From contig CM043963.1 of assembly GCA_014529385.2 (NCBI GenBank), forward strand, positions 71,938,412 to 72,002,411: DNA of 64,000 nt. Reading direction: 5' to 3'. The translations under genes and the position numbers were made by a program. Under the pieces are notes generated by a model. It saw nothing but the letters and a program-made list of their open reading frames with translations. It was not told the DNA's origin and made no database searches. The DNA is from Adiantum capillus-veneris (taxonomy: Eukaryota > Streptophyta > Polypodiopsida > Polypodiales > Pteridaceae). Of the stretch, positions 12,037 through 22,890 are shown one piece after another; the first letter of the stretch is position 1; every line of letters starts with the position of its first letter.

Positions 12037-12411
12037 CCCTATATCAAGAAATGATGGAGCAATGTTTTGTAACATTTTGTCATTTACAAAGATCTTTATG
12101 TACTCAAAGACTTTGTTAGAGTGCTTAGGGTTTCAAGATATATGAAGATGTAAATGATTAATAGTTTTTTAAATTGTCTTTCAATACTATAAGTAACTTT
12201 TGAGTTTCATGTGCCAAATGCTCTTTTTTTTTAAAGCTTTTATAGTTGTTTGCTTTGAAATTTGAGTTCACTGTGCCATCAAGGACAATCTACATGCTCA
12301 TAAGGTCATGTGTTCTTGCATAGGACTTACTAAGTGTAACCACAAATTAGCACCCTATGTCCCTACGGTCTTCAACACACTTAAGATCTCTATATTAACT
12401 TTTTTTTTTAA

Positions 12412-13176
12412 TCATTTCAGGGCTTCTAAGAAATTTTTTTTTACTATTAGATTATCACAAAATAGAGGAGTTCCCTTTCATATTACATCAAATATCACAT
12501 TCAAACCAAGAGCAATGGTTTCATTATCTACCAACATCTTTCAAACAGGACAAAAGAACGCTTATCTTGGATTTAGAGGGTATATATGCTTCTTGCAACA
12601 TTTGAGCTGCTTCAATCAAGGCCAACTTGGACCAAGTACATGTGCATTGTAGAAGGTAACAATGAGGTGTATGTTGTGCGTCCAGATGCAGACTATTTCT
12701 TAAGATTTTGCATTGAGTTCTTTGAGGTTTGGATTTGGAGCTGCCATCGTTTACAAAAAGCTCAACACATAATCAAGACCTGTTTTCCTACACAAAGTCA
12801 CAAATTCAAGATGATTATGGATAACCGGTGCTGCCAAAATTCAAACAAAAATTTTTCGACCATATGGAAGCTATTTGATTATTTAGATGGGGGCAACACT
12901 ATAATATTTGATGATAGTCCATATCGAGTGATGTGGAATATGCAAGGAACTTATATGATTTTTCCAAAGTTTTGGAACCAACCTACTCAATTGCTTCAAA
13001 GTTTTTTAAAAGATGAAATTGTTCCATGGTTATGTGGATGGTTGTATGCTAAAGACACGAGAAACTATACAATAAGAAATTTTGTAATGTTCCATCCTGA
13101 TCCTGAGACTCACTATGTAGTGCAATGTTATATGTCTCAAAGGACTCAAAATATCAAGAGAAGGAGGCCATTTTAA
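12412..13176 (+). pseudogene. Second FCP1/NIF-type HAD phosphatase-like gene fragment
   Basis: Coding sequence begins after a probable acceptor (AATCATTTCAG, ending about 12420). It has KRTLILDLEGI near 12553-12585 (the motif I strand, with D-L-E in place of D-x-D), then in a shifted frame VVRPDADYFLRFCIEFFEVW, WSCHRLQKAQHI, MIMDNRCCQ, and NTIIFDDSPYRV (the paired-aspartate motif), ending in a basic tail at TAA 13174-13176. Two frameshifts separate the segments. The order RPG-like, W-S, then DD matches FCP1 homology domains. It is a distinct, more divergent paralogue of the gene 1 kb upstream, in the same orientation. Confidence 0.6.
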
Positions 13177-13879
13177 GTGTACTAGTTAAGTATTCTAAAT
13201 AGCATCTACCAAGTATTTGGCAATGTGTACTTTTCAAAATTTAAACTTGATGGAATGTTGTGGGATATCTTGAAACATCTTTAAACTGTTTTTTTAATGA
13301 AGTGCATCCTATTGTCAGGAGACTTCTCTCATTCAAGTTCTTTGGTTTCATTGTTTGATGCTTCTATGGTATTGTTAACTTTTTCTTCTTATTAATTATC
13401 TTTATTAAGTGATCCAAACAATCATAATGTTCTTGACATTTGGTAGTGTTACAAAACGGTGTTTTTTGAACACCCTCAATCTTGGAGATATCATACTCTT
13501 TCTAGTTAGTACTTTATTGTACATGTGATGAAGACCATCATTTTTATGAAACTGTCAAGTTGGTGGTAATCTTTATGTTTATACTTTATACTATTTTGAC
13601 ATGATCAATGTATACAATTCATATTATTCACATCAAATGGTGTTTTTAAACACCTCCTTTTTTTGAAACACCATCTCTAAAACCTTTGAGTGAATTTTAA
13701 AGCATGTACTTGATGTAAAAAATATTCATCTTAACATTGATTCTTTGGCACAAACTTATATTAGGATTTTTTATATTGTAGTTTTTATGTTAAGAAATAA
13801 TTTCAAACTTAGAATTATGATAGTTTATCTAAGTAAGTGCCTCATCTAACTTTGTATAGTTAAATAAAATACCAAATGG

Positions 13880-14545
13880 AATTATAGGTGAAATAGATGA
13901 CATCTTATGGTCTTAGGGACATAGGTTACTCTATAGTATTGTTTAGATTTTTTAATTGTTTGCGAACATAGATCATAGAGGGTTTTTCTCACTACCATAG
14001 AGGATATCCTATGGCTTTGCGGCCACATGGTCTCAATATTGAGACTAGAGGATTTCTTACTAGCATAGAGGGTACCTTGTGGCCCTAGGTCCATAGGGTG
14101 TAAACACAGAGTATAGAGGATTTCTTACTAGCACAGACGGCACCCTATGGTCTAAGGCCATATGGTGACAACATATAGAATAAAGGGTTTCTAACTAGTA
14201 TACGAGGCACACCTTGTGCGCCTGGGGACATAGAGTGCCAACATAGAGCATAGAAGGGTTTCTTATTGGCATAAACAACATCTTGTGTCCCTAAGACAAC
14301 CTACAGCCTTAGGGACATAGGGTGGCACATAAATAAAGTCCCATATGGCTTTGAAGGACTGGATCTCTTTATACGTTGGGACCAGCTAACAATCCTAACC
14401 CTATGGCCTTGAGGTCATAAAGAGACATATTAAAGTCATAGACATGTCTACGAAGAGCACCATATGGCCTTAAGGCCATAGGTGCAATAGATGGCATCTC
14501 ATGGTCTTATAGCCATAGGATACTATATAGTATTGACTTTTTAAG
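13880..14545. repeat. Third array of palindrome-cored repeats
   Basis: About nine worn units of the same repeat as at 6.2-10.2 kb ('gagggtaccttgtggcccta', 'ggtccatagggtg', 'ttcttactagcata'). The end of the block (14321-14480) resembles the tail of the two large arrays ('gtcccatatggctttgaag', 'aatcctaaccctatggcctt'), so it is a degenerate copy of the same larger block. Confidence 0.75.
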
Positions 14546-15004
14546 TGTGAAATATTAGTTTGAATGTTGTTTAAATTATCGTGTATTTAAAACTTGATAG
14601 CATGCTACAAAACCATGACCAAGTATTTTGTTATACATGGATTAAGGTCACCAAATTAGACAAGAGTGTTTAATAGTATTTTCCTTTACATATTATCTTT
14701 TTTAATTGCTGTAATCAATCTATATGCTGCTTTAAAATCATATCAATTGGTTTTTTTGACACCTCATTTTTTGAGAAGCTACTTCTAGAAGCATTTGTTG
14801 AATTTTGAAAAGCACTGATGTCATACAAATCCTCTTTCCAAAAACTATATTGGAGGTTTATTCTTAAATTTTATAGTAGAGAAATTAAAATAGACTCATA
14901 CAATCATGATACTTTATCTAAATTAAAAGCAACTAGAGCTTAGAAATCATTAAATAACACAATCCTAGCATACACATTTAGAATTTGGGAAACGCGATTT
15001 TTCC
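14546..15004. other. AT-rich stretch without recognisable genes
   Basis: Nothing recognised beyond AT-rich DNA with short frames. Confidence 0.4.
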
Positions 15005-15560
15005 AAATTATCTAAAATGGTGTTATGGCCTAATCCAAGGAATCTACATGAGCTAAGAATATTTATTGATATGTGTGCATACTGTAGACGCTTCATAGAA
15101 AAATTCTCTTAAATAGCAGAACCATTGCATGACTTAACAAGGAAGAACTTTAGGTACTCATGAACTTTAGGTACCTACCTCTTATAGAGTATGCGTACAA
15201 TGACATTGTACATACTTCTATGGGGAAAGCACCTTTCAAGATTAAAAAGGAAAGATCCAAAAGTCCCTTACTACTTAAAGTATATGGGAAGATCTTTGCT
15301 GCTGCTGTTGAATATAGTCGAGACTTACAAGAATCTTTTTCAAAGATTAAAGAGTTTATATCCATCTCAAATCAAAGGCAAAAAGGGTTGCTGCTATTAA
15401 GCACAAAAGAGACTTAGCCTTTAAGAAAAAAGATTGGGTCTTGCTAAAGTTTCTCAAGGCTCATCTAAGGCATACTACGGGCAAGAATCCTATGAGCCAC
15501 CAAGAGTATTATGCTAAACTAGCAAAAAGATACTATGGTCCTTTCTTTTAAAATTCTTAA
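15005..15560 (+). pseudogene. Ty3/Gypsy pol fragment (RT end joined to integrase end)
   Basis: The translation around 15028-15150 gives WPNPRNLHELRIFIDMCAYC, then RRFIEKFS and AEPLHDLTRKN, the signature at the end of Gypsy reverse transcriptase before RNase H. At 15160-15417 a frame gives PLIEYAYNDIVHTSMGKAPF, typical of the end of the Gypsy integrase core. Further integrase-tail residues (DWVLLKFLKAHLR, AKRYYGPF) follow in other frames. The RNase H and most of the integrase are missing between the two, so this is an internally deleted relic. Confidence 0.75.
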
Positions 15561-17027
15561 GCCAATCAATGAGATGGCTTATTAGTTAAAGTTGCCCAAC
15601 CATTGGCTCATTCACAATGCTAATGATGTAAGCGTACTCAAGCCTTACAAAGGAGATCCACCAAAAGAACCAATAATGGAGGACCACCAGAGATCGAAGA
15701 TCAAGAAGAGGTGTTGCAGCCCAAATCGGTTCTTCGACACGAAGACAAGGTACTAAGAAACAATAATGTTATCCAATAATATCTTGTTAAGTTTAAAAAT
15801 TATCCTTTTAAAGATACTAGATTCTTAAGGATAATATGAACCTTGTCAATGCTTACAATACTACACTAGAGTATGCAAATGAAAATGCATTTTAAATGAA
15901 CAATGTTTATGTCTTATAAGACTCATTCTCTTTCTTTTATTGTGGACAAAATTAAGAAGTAGGCATGCTTAGGATCATGTTTGTGGTGACGACGTCTCCC
16001 AAACACCAATTAGTAGAACTTGTCACTCTACTTTGAAAGTATGACATGGACTAAAGAGCAGACATGCTTGCGGCAGCTAAGTCTCCCGAGTACCAAATGG
16101 ATTAGTCATCCATTCTGGAATGATGTCCTAGGGTAAAAACAAATCCTCTACCCGCTAAGAAACATAGACTAATGACTAGGATTTATCTTCTTTACCTCAC
16201 AGTTGAGGATGACTATAATTTCAAGAGAGAGGTAATGTCGTAAGATATAATATCTAACTTTACCAAATGATTTTCTCATAATAAGCTGATCATTCAATAT
16301 GGGAAGATAAAAGGAAAACAAGACTTAGGATATAGATGTGTGCTTCTAGACCTATCTCAATAGGGGACCAAAAGGAGAAATGGTTGTATCTCAATAGGGT
16401 TCTAAAAGGAGATGATCTACCAAAGAGCAATGTGCAAAAAGTGCTTCTAGATCCACCTCATCGAGGGACCAAGAGGAGAGATGGTTACATCTCAATAGGA
16501 GTCCAAAAGGAGGTAGTATATCAAAGAGAAATGTGCATCTAATGGAGCTTAAAAGACCTTAGGGTTAGCTTCATTAAAGACCTCTAAAAGTTAGTGTTAA
16601 AAAGTCCTTTGACCTTAGACATGGTAGGGCTGACTTTGAGGTGGGAATCCTACCCAAGTATGAGGTGCTTGTCGGCTTGCTAACTAAAATGTTTGTGGGA
16701 ACCTTGCCCAAATCTTGAGATGATTTTTATGCTTAAATGACTAAGGTTCTTGAAGTGTTGAATTCAAATATAAATGCTCAAGAGGCATAATTAGTTTCCA
16801 TGCTTAAAAGTCTAGGTGCTTGAAGTGTTCAATTCAAACCAAATGACTTAAGAACCACATAAGACGCATGTTAAGATTTCCCCCATTTGGTCCCTCTTGT
16901 GCTTGAATCCTATTGGATAAAATTTTAAGAGGTCCAATGAGAAATTAGATGCATAAAAATAAATAAGTGCGATATTTCTCTCAAAGAGGAAAAAGAGGAC
17001 ACATGTCCAAATGATATATTAAAATAA

Positions 17028-17030
<3 letters not shown>
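15561..17030. other. Decayed intergenic DNA
   Basis: Apart from the small tandem duplication at 16339-16545, no gene is recognised. Repeated phrases about 15960-16100 ('aggcatgctt', 'gacatgcttg', 'gtctcccaaa', 'gtctcccgag') suggest further worn repeats. The first part may be the 3' end of the Gypsy relic. Confidence 0.4.
16339..16545. repeat. Tandem duplication, 102-bp unit, two copies
   Basis: 'gtgcttctagacctatctca' at 16339 recurs at 16441 as 'gtgcttctagatccacctca'. Both copies continue with 'gggaccaa.aggaga.atggt' and 'caaagag.aatgtgca'. Function unknown. Confidence 0.7.

Positions 17031-17065
<35 letters not shown>
17031..17065. repeat. (GA)n microsatellite
   Basis: About 17 GA units, on a GA-rich background to 17096. 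It lies about 0.85 kb upstream of the first recognised exon of the methyltransferase-like gene. Confidence 0.95.
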
Positions 17066-17068
<3 letters not shown>

Positions 17069-17888
17069 ATGGGAGGGGATCCAAGCAAGAGAGGGGGGTA
17101 TACTATCCCACACAAGCACACACACATTCTCTCATTGTGTGGAGTGCAAAGTGCAAGAGCTCCATCTCCTTCTCCAAGCTTGTTGAGAAGTTGAGAGGCT
17201 ACACCAACACTCTTGTCTATGGCATGCAAATCCAACCAAGAGCCATGCTTCAATGCTTAAGTTTTCCATCTTCTTCATCTTCATTACTATGCTATTATGC
17301 TATGAAAAGCAAGAATAGTGATGATAAGTGAGGAACTATTTCTTTCTCCTATGAATGATTCTTCTTCCTCTTTCCTACCCTCATTCCCTACTAGCTTCTC
17401 TCCACCTTCGAAGGTGTTTGAGGCCTTAGGATTGTGGCTTGGGATAATTGATTTTTTTTATTTATGTCATGTTCATGATGCATGAAGCTTTCCATCTTCA
17501 TAGTATCACCAAGGTCACAAGATACACAAAGATTGTATTGTACCAAGTCTCTCTTGATGGGAGAATCTATAATACAAACACCTTTGGGAAGGGGACCAAA
17601 TCCAAGTAAATCCGGTCATCAACTATCATTATGTTTTGTAATACTCCCTCTCTTGCAAAAGTATTGTTCATGACAAGTTAATTAAGTAATATGTTTATGT
17701 TTCTACCATCAATTAAGTTCACCCTCTATGTTCTCAAAGTGATCTCACAAAAATGCTCACTTTAATTCTCTTAATTCCTCTATTCTCAAAGTCCATAGAC
17801 CATTTCATTACAATGCATTTATGGGCTGTTTATTGTCTTCTTTATAAGAAAAAGGAAATATTTCACTCTTTGATATGTTGCTGTGTAG

Positions 17889-20032
17889 ATGATGTTGATT
17901 TTGAGCGTTATATTAGTGGCATGAAGTTTGGAATGTATTTGCCTAAACAATGGTATTGGGGAAGTATCTTGAAGAAATGCTAAGGATCAAAGGAAAATGA
18001 TTGATGAGCTGGTGGACGGTATTGAAGCATGGTTTCATCAACGGTTGAGGGAGCACATTGATAAAGGTTTTATGGAGCTTTGGAGTAAGCTTAACACAAA
18101 AGATTTGGATGAAAAAATACCAGAGCTCATGAAATCTTCGAGGAGAGTGTTATTCAAGTGATACAATTGAAATCTTTATGGTTGATATTCTCTTTTGCAT
18201 TTAGACTTTTTATAATAAATATGTCACTAGGTAAAGGAGCTCAAAGAAAGTTAAATGCATTTTATGTAGGTGACTAATTCAGCTTTAGATCAAACTTTGT
18301 TAGAGAAGTTTCCAGTTGTTGTTGAAAGTTGGAGGGACCTCTCTTCTGAGGAGTGTATGTATCCGCTATGGATGAGAGATCCTGGTTTGCTTTCTTGGGA
18401 AATTCAATATTACCTTTGGTGGCTAGATTATGGTCGAGACGCCTACCCATGCGATGAAGGGAACTTATATAAAGGTCATTTTTTTGCATTTATAAAAAGT
18501 ACAAAATTGTTAAAGTGCTCATATTATTTAAACTAAATTTGTGAGAGAAACATATTCTTGTTTACTTTAGAGCACGTTCTTGAAAGAAATGAAGAGGTTA
18601 TTGCGGAGTTTGGCTCGGCTTCCAAGAAAGCCACCTCTTCAAAAAGAGTAGACACTAGTACAATCTCCTCTATAAAGAAACGATTGTAATTTTTTGAATC
18701 CAAGAAGCCCAAGAAGTCCCTAAAAAAGAAAAAGATAGGTGCTCAAGGTTCCACAGGTAAACTTGCTTGTAAAGATATCTAGCTGTCACTTTCTGTCTAT
18801 TCAACAAGTCTTGATGAAATATTTTATTTTCAGATTATGCAATGCCCTCCATAGATTATGATGTGACCATTGTTGGCAACATGACAGATGTTTACAAATT
18901 TTCTTTCGATGGTGAGAAATAGTAAATATATGTGAGAAGAAAGATTGACTATGTGGTGTGTGTTGTGAATGTTTAAAATATATGTGTTTGATCGTATGCA
19001 GGATCTTTGATTTTCTACATTCAGCCAATGTTGAGGGGAAAAAGAGAAATGAATTGGCCTCTTTTTTGTTTGTAGATTTTTCAACAAATTTTAAAGTTGA
19101 GCAATCTTTGAAGAACAAGGTATGCATTCTTCAAAACCTCAATGGGCACCTCTACTCTATGCCAATTTTGGAACTTTAAATAAATTTACAATGCATAATA
19201 TGCAGGTCCCTCCATGGAATCAATTATCTCAAAAATTGAGTAAGAAAGTGGCCATAATAGCTTCTAAGTATGTGGCAGACAATGGGTGGTACGTCACCTT
19301 AAGCTCCACTGATCACTTTGGCATTGTGTATGGCCATGCCATTGAGATGGGATTCAAAATGATGCACACCATCCTTATTTTTATCCCCGATGATTATGTG
19401 TAAAATACCATTGAGATTGAGAGTAAGTAAAGTTATTTGCTGACTAAAAAATCATAGTCATAGTTTTCTTGAAGCTTCTTCAATTAGATCACTCTAATTG
19501 TAAGTTTTAGGTGGAGACACTATAGCTAGGATTGTTTTATCATAAGGGTCAACGTCTTATCTACGACCGACAAGATGGAGAGATCGTGAACAACAACTCT
19601 TTTGATGCCAAGTCCGGAATACTAGTGGAGCGTGTTGACGGAGAGTACGTTGGAGGACATGCTCTTAGAGGTGCCACCAAGTGTAGCCTTGACTTCTTTT
19701 GGTAAGAAGATATGCTTGCTACTATGTCTTGTTAGACTATGTTACATAAAGTAAATATGTGCATGTTTCTTTTCTTTTTTCAGCTGGCTCGTGCAGACAT
19801 TTACTATGGAACACACCTCCGTTGTTGATATCTTTTCTGGATGTGGTGGCTTGGGCTATATCTCGCTGAGTTGTCTAGACACTAAATCTGTATAGATAGT
19901 GATCCAAGGTTCTTTCAGTAACATCTTACACGCTACAAGTCCCAATGTGTAAGTACTATTCCAGCAGTTGATGTAGATAGTGACGAGGAGACCGACTGGA
20001 AACCATATGAGCCCGAATCACATTGCCCTTGA
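17889..20032 (+). pseudogene. Multi-exon N4/N6 amino-methyltransferase-like pseudogene
   Basis: Exons inferred from splice sites and frame: about 17889-17985, 17997-18158, 18268-18474, 18571-18756, 18834-18911, 19002-19119, 19206-19397, 19511-19701 and 19794-20032. Exon 7 opens with VPPWNQLS (motif IV, normally DPPW or NPPW, here with V first) and runs through SKYVADNGWYVTLSSTDHFG and EMGFKMMHTILIFIP, the usual strands after motif IV. The last exon has HTSVVDIFSGCGGLGYISLS (motif I). Motif IV before motif I is beta-group order. Phases match at the exon 7/8 and 8/9 joins. The product ends acidic (DSDEETDWKPYEPE). Lesions: TAA 18687-18689, TAG 19523-19525, TAG 19893-19895, frameshifts near 17980, 19000 and 19920, and the altered motif IV. 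A lysine-rich segment (KKPKKSLKKKK) near 18700 may be a nuclear signal. Family assignment is inference from motifs. Confidence 0.6.
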
Positions 20033-20189
20033 TTGACATCTACATTGGTATTTTCTAAACTGTGATATGTATGGGACCACATATGACTATGGTGTTTGGT
20101 TGCCACTTTTTTGTTTTGATTGAAGACGTTTTTTTAATGTTGAACGTCTTTATTAATGCAATCATGATTTCTATTTATTATGCTAGACG

Positions 20190-20930
20190 GAAGCTAGGTG
20201 AGAGCTTTGGATTTACCAAAGTAATATACCAGCACATAATTTTTTGTGTATGCATTTTCTTCTTCCTGTGAGCATTTGGCTGCTACACGGAAGCAAGTAT
20301 TGAATGGGGATTTTTTTTTTCATTTTTACATCGTTATGTTGCCAAAATTTTGATAGCTTGTCAATATAATTATTCTTTTGATGTTGATCATGTTTGGAAA
20401 CTTAATCATGGTTTCATATATAATGCTAGACAAAAGTTAGGCAACCTTGATTGGTGTGCACAATGATATACCAACACATATTTTTTTGCGTATCAATTTT
20501 CTTCTTCCCATGAGCATTGGGTTGTTGGACGGAAGCAAGTATGGAACATGGGATTTTTTGGTTTGCATTTTCATACCGTTATGGAGCCAAAATTTTGATA
20601 GATCTTCAATGTAGTGATATGCCATGACATCTTTTTCTTGCATATATTTTTTTTTCTTCCCGTGAGCATTGCGTTCCTAAATGGAAGCAAGTATGGAACG
20701 TGGGATTTTTTGGTTTGCATTTTCATACCGGTATGGAGCCAAAATTTTGATAGCTTGTCAATGTAGTGATATACCATGATATCTTTTTCTTGCGTATATA
20801 TTTTCTTCTTCCCGTGAGCATTACACTTCTACACGAAAGCAAGTAAGGAATGGGGATTTTTTTTTTTGTGCATTTTCACGCTGTTTTGCTACCGAAATTT
20901 TGATAGATTACCAATCTAGTCAAGGTTTAG
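20190..20930. repeat. Tandem repeat, about 152-bp unit, four copies
   Basis: The landmark 'tgagcatt' recurs at about 20269, 20511, 20663 and 20815 (spacings 242, 152, 152). Units share 'ttttcttcttcccgtgagca', 'cggaagcaagtatggaa', a T/G run, and 'gccaaaattttgatagc'. The array starts just 3' of the methyltransferase-like pseudogene. Confidence 0.8.
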
Positions 20931-22688
20931 GGTTTTTGGCTAGTCCAAAGTTATATAAGCTTTAAATTGGTGTGCATATTAATATACAAATCTAGAATTT
21001 TACTTTGTCTCTCTAAAGATTTTAAAAGAGAAGTCATTCTCTCTCTAGGATTTATACTCTCTTCTTCCAATGGTGCACGCATAGCTACTATCTCTCTAGA
21101 ATTTATACTTTGTCTCTCCATCAACCACACATATATGGAGTCTTATGATGATTGAAAATTACATTAAATAGATACTTTATGCTATGACACATGTTTGGTT
21201 AAAAAAACTCAAAAATTTGATGAATCGTCGAAAAACCTTGAAATGAAAAACTCTCAAAAGTTAAATCCCCCCTAAAAGCCAAGGCATCGTCAATGAAACT
21301 AAGGACACCTCCAACCCAGTAGTAGAGTTGATGCCGAAACCAACACCGAACTAGCCTAAAACCACATATATCACGCACAAAACATAGAAAGCAGCCTATT
21401 AGCTTACATACGACACTTCCAACCCAATAATAGAACTGATGTCACCGACAAGACTAATAGAACTACCTATAAATTGAACATAACCAACCATGTTCAACAA
21501 TAACACTTTCGGTTCAAAATAGAATCAATGCTGAAGTGAACATAGTCGGCACGTTGTAAAACATTGCCTACTAGTCTAGCATTTCACAACAACAACTGGT
21601 CCAATAGTAGGACCGATGTTGAAGTGACAAGCAAGATTTTCATACTTTTAAATCTATATTTTTTTTTAAAAAAAAAGTATACCAACATGAATACAAAGAA
21701 AACAAAGAGCTTATGAGATTAGGCTAACATTTATACCGTAAATTTTTGTGTTGCTTGTAAGGGCTTTGGAAATCTTGGCAAATCTTTAGGTTCCTGGGAA
21801 GCTCTGAGGTAGAGGGCAAGGCAATTGTGAAATGGGGGCCCTATGGACCCTTTCTAAAGATACCTTAGAGGCCTGCCAGGCTACGCATTGGGCTCGTCCG
21901 GCACACAGCCCCCCAAGCTGGCTATGTTGCCGAGCGTGGCCTGGTGGGCTATAACATTGTACAGGTGGGAAAATCTCATCGGACCTTTAGGTTCCCTTCA
22001 AGTCACCATGCCATTTTCTGTGAGTGTGAAGAATTGTAAATTGAGAATTTTGTTAATTAACAGTGTGATCACAAAAAAACCACATGCTCACGTGAATATG
22101 AAATCCCTGGCAGAATCTTGAGACTCATTAAACCCCATTCTTCTCACATTTTGTGTCTCAAATCCTTGTGGATTGGTTTGTGGTAACTTTCGTGTGCTTG
22201 CACTTGGCTATATGTAATATGTAAAGATTGGAAGGATCTCAGGGAAACATTGGTCTTGACAAACCCCGTATTAGGTTTGTTGATTTATCCTCTGACTCTT
22301 CATCTACTTTTTCTTTTATAACAATCATATGCCACTTATTAACTATATGGTTCAAACACAACTCAATAGTCGATTTCATCATCAAAATATCTATCTCCCT
22401 TGTAATCCATAGGCACTAATTTTTTGAATTCACTCAATCTATCATCTATCTAGACACAATAATGCTCCATTGCACTTTTCTATATTTTGTATCCTTGGCC
22501 ATTTTCAGATAGGTATTGCACTTGCATGAGTTGTATCTTTGGTTTGGTATTGGAAGTTTCAATGCCCTCATCTTCACTATTAGAACTCACACATGCAAAT
22601 CTTTTAGACATAATTTGGTAGTATTTGTTAGATGATGTATCCAACAAGGTTCCTTCCTACTAGAAGCTCTTTAAAGGCTTTGAAAAAC
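20931..22688. other. Decayed DNA with weak repeats
   Basis: Four worn repeats between 21308 and 21625 share phrases such as 'ccaacccaataatagaactg' and 'tagtaggaccgatgttgaag'. A GC-richer stretch at 21830-22000 has an open frame of 77 residues without recognisable similarity. No gene was supported. Confidence 0.4.
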
Positions 22689-22689
22689 C

Positions 22690-22890
22690 TTGATGTAAAC
22701 TCTCTCCATTTTGATATGGTACTAACACTATCTCTTTAATTTAAACTCTCTTTAGTTGATATGGTACTAACACTATCTCTTTGATTTAAACTCTCTTCGA
22801 TTGTTGATATGGTACTAACACTATCTCTTTGATTTAAACTCTTTTCAATTGATATGGTACTAGCTCTATCTTTAGTTGATATGGTAATAT
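22690..22890. repeat. Tandem repeat, about 46-bp unit, four to five copies
   Basis: 'gatatggtactaacactatc' recurs at 22713, 22758 and 22806, with a shortened copy at 22851 and a remnant at 22878 (spacings 45, 48, 45, 27). The spacer is 'tctttgatttaaactctctt'. Confidence 0.85.

Noticed and set aside
19794-19900. C5-cytosine methyltransferase motif I (D-x-F-S-G-C-G-G)
   Set aside because: In C5 enzymes motif I is N-terminal and followed by a PCQ motif. Here PPW and its strands come first and no PCQ or ENV is seen, so the N4/N6 beta-group order fits better.
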